This document shows, piece by piece, positions 6,540 through 9,531 of a DNA stretch of 9,531 nucleotides; the first letter of the stretch is position 1, and every line of letters starts with the position of its first letter. Both the position numbers and the translations under genes were made by a program. The notes under the pieces are model-generated. The model saw nothing but the letters and a program-made list of their open reading frames with translations, was not told where the DNA came from and did not search any database. This stretch comes from Bacteroidales bacterium UBA7009 (GTDB lineage Bacteria > Bacteroidota > Bacteroidia > Bacteroidales > Paludibacteraceae). The stretch is taken from positions 1 to 9,531 of the forward strand of contig DJXH01000003.1 in assembly GCA_002449665.1 (NCBI GenBank), written 5' to 3'.

Positions 6540-6959
6540 TTATCTGTCAGACTTTTCCACCCTAAAAGAGAAGTCTCTCTTTATCCTGTTCTTGAAAAAA
6601 GAAAGGACTATATAATACACACCGACAGCACAAACGGCTATAACTCCCATCAGTGCCTCATCGTGCAAACTCCTGTCCAACAAAAACAGCACAAGCATCA
6701 TCACGGCAAACGGCAACAGATAGGCTATTGCCACAGCCTTCCACGCGGTAACCTCTTCTATCACCACATCCACCTTATCGCCTGCCTGAATCGTGGAATC
6801 GCTTGTTATGGCATCCACTGTCTTTTCTTTTGCCTCGGCTGCCATACAACTGCGGCTTGCCTCGCAAGCCGAACAAGCCGCTGCCTGCTGAATTTTTACT
6901 TTTACGACAGTGCCTTTGACACTCTCTACAACGCCCGAATGACGTATTGTTTCCATCAT
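6540..6959 (-). CDS. rseC: RseC/RsxS-type membrane protein (SoxR-reducing system family)
   Basis: A 139-residue protein with the RseC/MucC layout: a short cytoplasmic beta-rich N-terminal domain carrying a cysteine cluster, two membrane segments (about 75-95 and 102-121) and a basic tail. The cysteines are C29, C32 and C38 (ACSACEASRSC), which could bind iron-sulfur or act in redox chemistry; this has not been settled for the family. In enterobacteria RseC is tied to RpoE control and to SoxR reduction together with Rsx/Rnf. In Bacteroidota it commonly leads the rnf operon, as here. It is the first gene after the promoter at 6988-7019 and 25 bases ahead of rnfB. Two adjacent ATG codons (6959 and 6956) are possible starts; no Shine-Dalgarno helps choose. 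Confidence 0.92.
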   Translation of the reverse strand: MMETIRHSGVVESVKGTVVKVKIQQAAACSACEASRSCMAAEAKEKTVDAITSDSTIQAGDKVDVVIEEVTAWKAVAIAYLLPFAVMMLVLFLLDRSLHDEALMGVIAVCAVGVYYIVLSFFKNRIKRDFSFRVEKSDR

Positions 6960-6987
6960 AATTATTATGCTCGCACATTAAAGCCTG

Positions 6988-7019
6988 CAAAATTAAGAGT
7001 AATTTGCAAAATGTGCAAA
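6988..7019 (-). promoter_or_regulatory. Promoter of the rseC-rnfBCDGEA operon
   Basis: On the minus strand a -33 element TTTG (7016-7019) and a -7 element TAATTTTG (6988-6995) are separated by 20 bases, an exact match to the Bacteroidota consensus and the same spacing as the tRNA promoter. The start of transcription would fall near 6981, giving a leader of about 22 bases before rseC. I see no equally good match inside the operon, in the intergenic gaps checked. Confidence 0.78.
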
Positions 7020-7021
7020 TT
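7001..7021. repeat. Palindrome over the -33/spacer region of the rnf promoter
   Basis: AATTTGCA (7001-7008) and TGCAAATT (7014-7021) are perfect 8-base inverted arms around a 5-base centre. The palindrome covers the -33 box of the operon promoter and part of its spacer, a position where a dimeric repressor or other regulator could act. Further TGCAAA/TTTGCA copies lie at 6986-6991 and 7033-7038. I recognise no specific regulator; chance in AT-rich promoter DNA is possible. Confidence 0.45.
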
Positions 7022-7086
7022 TTACACCAAACTTTGCAAGAAATCAAGCAAACTACCCTTATTTTTTCGTAATATAAGACGATTTA

Positions 7087-7118
7087 TTTTTTACTCCGAC
7101 AGGTTTTTGCTATCTTTG
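7087..7118 (+). promoter_or_regulatory. Probable promoter of ftsK
   Basis: TATCTTTG at 7111-7118 matches the -7 consensus TAnnTTTG exactly. Twenty bases upstream is TTTT (7087-7090), one base off the -33 TTTG, within a T-rich run. The start of transcription would be near 7125, giving a leader of about 20 bases before the ATG at 7144. It points away from the rnf promoter, so 6960-7143 is a divergent regulatory region. Confidence 0.65.
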
Positions 7119-7143
7119 CAGGCTTTTTTATACAAATAGGACT

Positions 7144-9531
7144 ATGCCACGCAAAACAGTAAAAACACCAAGACAAAATACACGCGATATAGAAAAAGAC
7201 ATCAGCGTTGAAGACATAAGGCAGGACGAAACGCGCAACAAGAAGCTGACTGCTTTCATAAAAGACGAACGAGTACGCATTATTACCGGTCTGGTACTCA
7301 CCTTCGTTTCCGTCTTCCTCGTTGTAGCATATTGCAGTTTTTTCACCACCGGCAGCAGCGACTACTCTATCCTCACCGGCGGACAAGCCGCTGAACACCG
7401 CAGCGAAATAAGCAATCTGCTCGGGCTTCCGGGAGCGTATTTCAGCCGATTTTTGGTGGACGGCAGTTTTGGTATAGTGAGCATACTCGCCGTCATTCTG
7501 TTTCTGCTCTACAGCCTGCGCCTTGTAGGAATAAAAATATCCGTGGGCGTGCGCCACTTTTTTATCACAGCTTTCTTCCTGCTTTGGGGAGCAATACTGC
7601 TCGGCTTTATAGACCTTATGATGGGCATCAACACATTTTTCCGTCTCGGAGGTGCATTCGGTTCCGCTTCGGCAGGTTGGCTTAACTCATATATCCACCC
7701 CCTCGGCGTTAGCCTGATGCTCGCCATAACGCTGATAATCTTCCTGATAATAATTGACAAGAACTTTATCCCGCGTATGTCTGCACTTTTTGCCCGCATA
7801 AAAGAGTCGCTCAAACGCAAGCCCAAAGACGACAACGCCCCAGACAACGAAGACGACAATAACGACCCGCAACAGAACACGGACGACAAACAGCACAACG
7901 ACGACGAACAGCCGCAAGAGATAAACATAGAGATAATCGATGTGGAAACTGACCCGATGGACACTGATAACAACAACGATAACAACGACACAAACACATT
8001 CCATTTCACAATAGAAGAAAGCACCCCCGAAGAAAAAAACGACCCGGACACAAAAGACACCCCGGAAAACGAAGACAAAGAGACAGACGAGCAAAAAGAG
8101 AAAGAGGACAGCGAACTTAAAATAAACGATGTAAAAGAAGTGGAACTCAATGAAGACGACCCCGAATATCTGCTGAAGAAACTCGGTCCGTTTGACCCTC
8201 GCAAAGACCTTGAGACATATCAGTTCCCCTCTTTGTCGCTTCTCAAAGTGTATGACAACGAGACCGCTCCCATCATAGACCCCGAAGAGCAGCAGCAGAA
8301 CGCCAACCGCATCGTTACCACCCTGCGCAACTACGGAATAGAGATAGAGCAGATAAAAGCCACCGTCGGTCCTACGGTTACGCTATATGAGATAGTACCG
8401 AAAGCAGGGACACGAATAAACAAGATTCAGGTACTCGAAAACGATATTATGCTCTCGCTCTCCGCCATAGGCATACGTATTATAGCACCAATGCCGGGCA
8501 AAGGAACGGTAGGTATAGAAGTACCGAACGAAAAACCGCAAGTAGTTAGTATGCACTCCGTGGCAGCATCCAAACGCTTCCAAGACGAGAGCAAGATGCG
8601 CCTGCCGGTTGCCATAGGACGCACCATAACCAATGAGGTCTTCTGCTTCGACCTTGCCAAGACACCCCACCTGCTCGTTGCCGGTGCTACGGGACAAGGT
8701 AAGTCTGTGGGTCTGAACGCAATAATAACCAGCCTTCTGTATAAGAAGCACCCCGCCGAACTAAAGTTCGTACTCGTTGACCCGAAGATGGTGGAGTTCT
8801 CCATCTACAAGCCGCTTATCAAACACTTTATGGCGGCTATGCCCGACCAAGAGGACCGCGACATCATCATCACAGACTGCCAAAAGGTAATCAACACGCT
8901 CAATTCGCTCGTCATCGAGATGGAAGACCGCTATTCTCTCCTCGCCGACGCAAGCGTAAGGACGGTGGAAGACTATAACCAGAAATTCTGCAACCGTGTC
9001 CTCAACCCCGAAAAGTCGGTGGAGAACCTCGCCCTGCACCGCATTGTACATCACCACTATATGCCTTATTTAGTCATAGTCATAGACGAGTACGGCGACT
9101 TTATCATGCAAGCTGGCAAAGAGGTAGAACGCCCCATACAAAGACTGACACAGAAAGCCCGTGCCGTAGGTATGCACATGATTCTTGCCACGCAGCGTCC
9201 TGACGTAAAGATAGTTACAGGTGTTATCAAAGCCAACATACCAACACGTATCGCCTTCCGCACTCAGTCGGTAGTCGATTCGCGTACCGTCCTTGATCAG
9301 AAAGGTGCGGAGCAACTTGTAGGCAAGGGCGATATGCTCTACGCAGGCGGCGGCAACGTTACCCGCATACAATGCGCTTTTGTGGACACGCCGGAAGTGG
9401 AAGCCATTGTGGAACACATAGCAGGGCAACAGCACTACTTTGAGCCATATCAACTGCCCGAATATGTACCCGAAGGCGGCGATAACGAAGCAGTACAGCC
9501 CGGCAGCGTGGATATGAAACGCCTTGACCCG
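7144..9531 (+). CDS. ftsK: DNA translocase FtsK, C-terminus beyond the window
   Basis: The frame is open from the ATG at 7144 to the window edge, giving 796 residues without a stop. Four membrane segments (about 45-67, 109-128, 138-158 and 188-206) form the N-terminal divisome anchor. A very acidic Asp/Asn/Glu linker of about 115 residues (226-340) follows, then the alpha/beta RecA-like motor. Walker A is GATGQGKS (514-521) and Walker B ends in D648-E649 (YLVIVIDEYGDF); the later ATQRP and VGKGDMLYAGGG blocks are typical. FtsK forms hexamers that pump DNA at the septum and activate XerCD at dif. The gamma winged-helix domain that reads KOPS-like sites should lie just past the edge. The start is supported by the promoter 26 bases upstream; only a weak AGGA precedes it. 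Confidence 0.97.
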   Translation, partial: MPRKTVKTPRQNTRDIEKDISVEDIRQDETRNKKLTAFIKDERVRIITGLVLTFVSVFLVVAYCSFFTTGSSDYSILTGGQAAEHRSEISNLLGLPGAYFSRFLVDGSFGIVSILAVILFLLYSLRLVGIKISVGVRHFFITAFFLLWGAILLGFIDLMMGINTFFRLGGAFGSASAGWLNSYIHPLGVSLMLAITLIIFLIIIDKNFIPRMSALFARIKESLKRKPKDDNAPDNEDDNNDPQQNTDDKQHNDDEQPQEINIEIIDVETDPMDTDNNNDNNDTNTFHFTIEESTPEEKNDPDTKDTPENEDKETDEQKEKEDSELKINDVKEVELNEDDPEYLLKKLGPFDPRKDLETYQFPSLSLLKVYDNETAPIIDPEEQQQNANRIVTTLRNYGIEIEQIKATVGPTVTLYEIVPKAGTRINKIQVLENDIMLSLSAIGIRIIAPMPGKGTVGIEVPNEKPQVVSMHSVAASKRFQDESKMRLPVAIGRTITNEVFCFDLAKTPHLLVAGATGQGKSVGLNAIITSLLYKKHPAELKFVLVDPKMVEFSIYKPLIKHFMAAMPDQEDRDIIITDCQKVINTLNSLVIEMEDRYSLLADASVRTVEDYNQKFCNRVLNPEKSVENLALHRIVHHHYMPYLVIVIDEYGDFIMQAGKEVERPIQRLTQKARAVGMHMILATQRPDVKIVTGVIKANIPTRIAFRTQSVVDSRTVLDQKGAEQLVGKGDMLYAGGGNVTRIQCAFVDTPEVEAIVEHIAGQQHYFEPYQLPEYVPEGGDNEAVQPGSVDMKRLDP

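Noticed and set aside
7819..8110. Possible tandem repeat in the acidic ftsK linker
   Set aside because: GAC/AAC triplets recur but I find no fixed repeat unit or period; it is low complexity only.
7509..8204. Minus-strand serine-rich open frame of 231 codons opposite the ftsK linker
   Set aside because: The serine-rich make-up is what GAC/GAA/AAC-rich acidic linker codons give when read on the other strand, so it is a shadow of ftsK.
1..9531. Mobile element, CRISPR array, toxin-antitoxin or phage content
   Set aside because: No transposase, integrase, regular repeats or terminal repeats were found; all genes are intact housekeeping or energy genes.

Overview
The window reads as chromosome from a member of the Bacteroidota, most likely the order Bacteroidales. 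Three independent things point there. The three intergenic promoters I can find match the Bacteroidota sigma-factor consensus (-33 TTTG, -7 TAnnTTTG, about 20 bases apart). The redox operon has the order rseC-rnfB-rnfC-rnfD-rnfG-rnfE-rnfA. The FtsK motor carries Bacteroidota-style wording (GATGQGKS Walker A, an insertion around MPDQEDRD). Most genes lack a Shine-Dalgarno sequence, as is usual in that phylum. The genus cannot be told from the sequence.

Layout. Bases 1-48 are the 5' two thirds of a minus-strand tRNA with anticodon CAT, cut by the window edge, with its promoter at 68-99. Bases 154-6959 are a run of eight minus-strand genes, close-packed and probably one operon. In transcription order they are rseC, rnfB, rnfC, rnfD, rnfG, rnfE, rnfA and a DHH/DHHA1 phosphoesterase of the NrnA type. 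The promoter of this operon is at 6988-7019. A 184-base divergent intergenic region (6960-7143) separates it from ftsK, which runs on the plus strand from 7144 past the right edge; 796 codons are present and the C-terminal DNA-reading domain is missing. No stretch longer than 300 bases lacks a gene.

How the genes work together. RnfABCDEG is a membrane complex that couples electron flow between ferredoxin (at RnfB) and NAD (at RnfC) to Na+ or H+ translocation. Electrons cross the membrane by way of an iron-sulfur centre held between RnfA and RnfE and flavins covalently bound to RnfD and RnfG. RseC is the usual accessory membrane protein. The NrnA-like enzyme at the operon end clears very short RNAs and/or pAp and has no obvious part in the redox chemistry. 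FtsK is the divisome DNA translocase and is an unrelated divergent neighbour.

This is mostly ordinary core genome and I do not see a hidden new system. The points worth a second look are small: an inverted repeat between the operon end and the tRNA promoter, a palindrome over the -33 region of the rnf promoter, two strong Shine-Dalgarno sequences in an otherwise SD-poor operon, two flavinylation-like motifs in RnfG, and the very acidic linker of FtsK.
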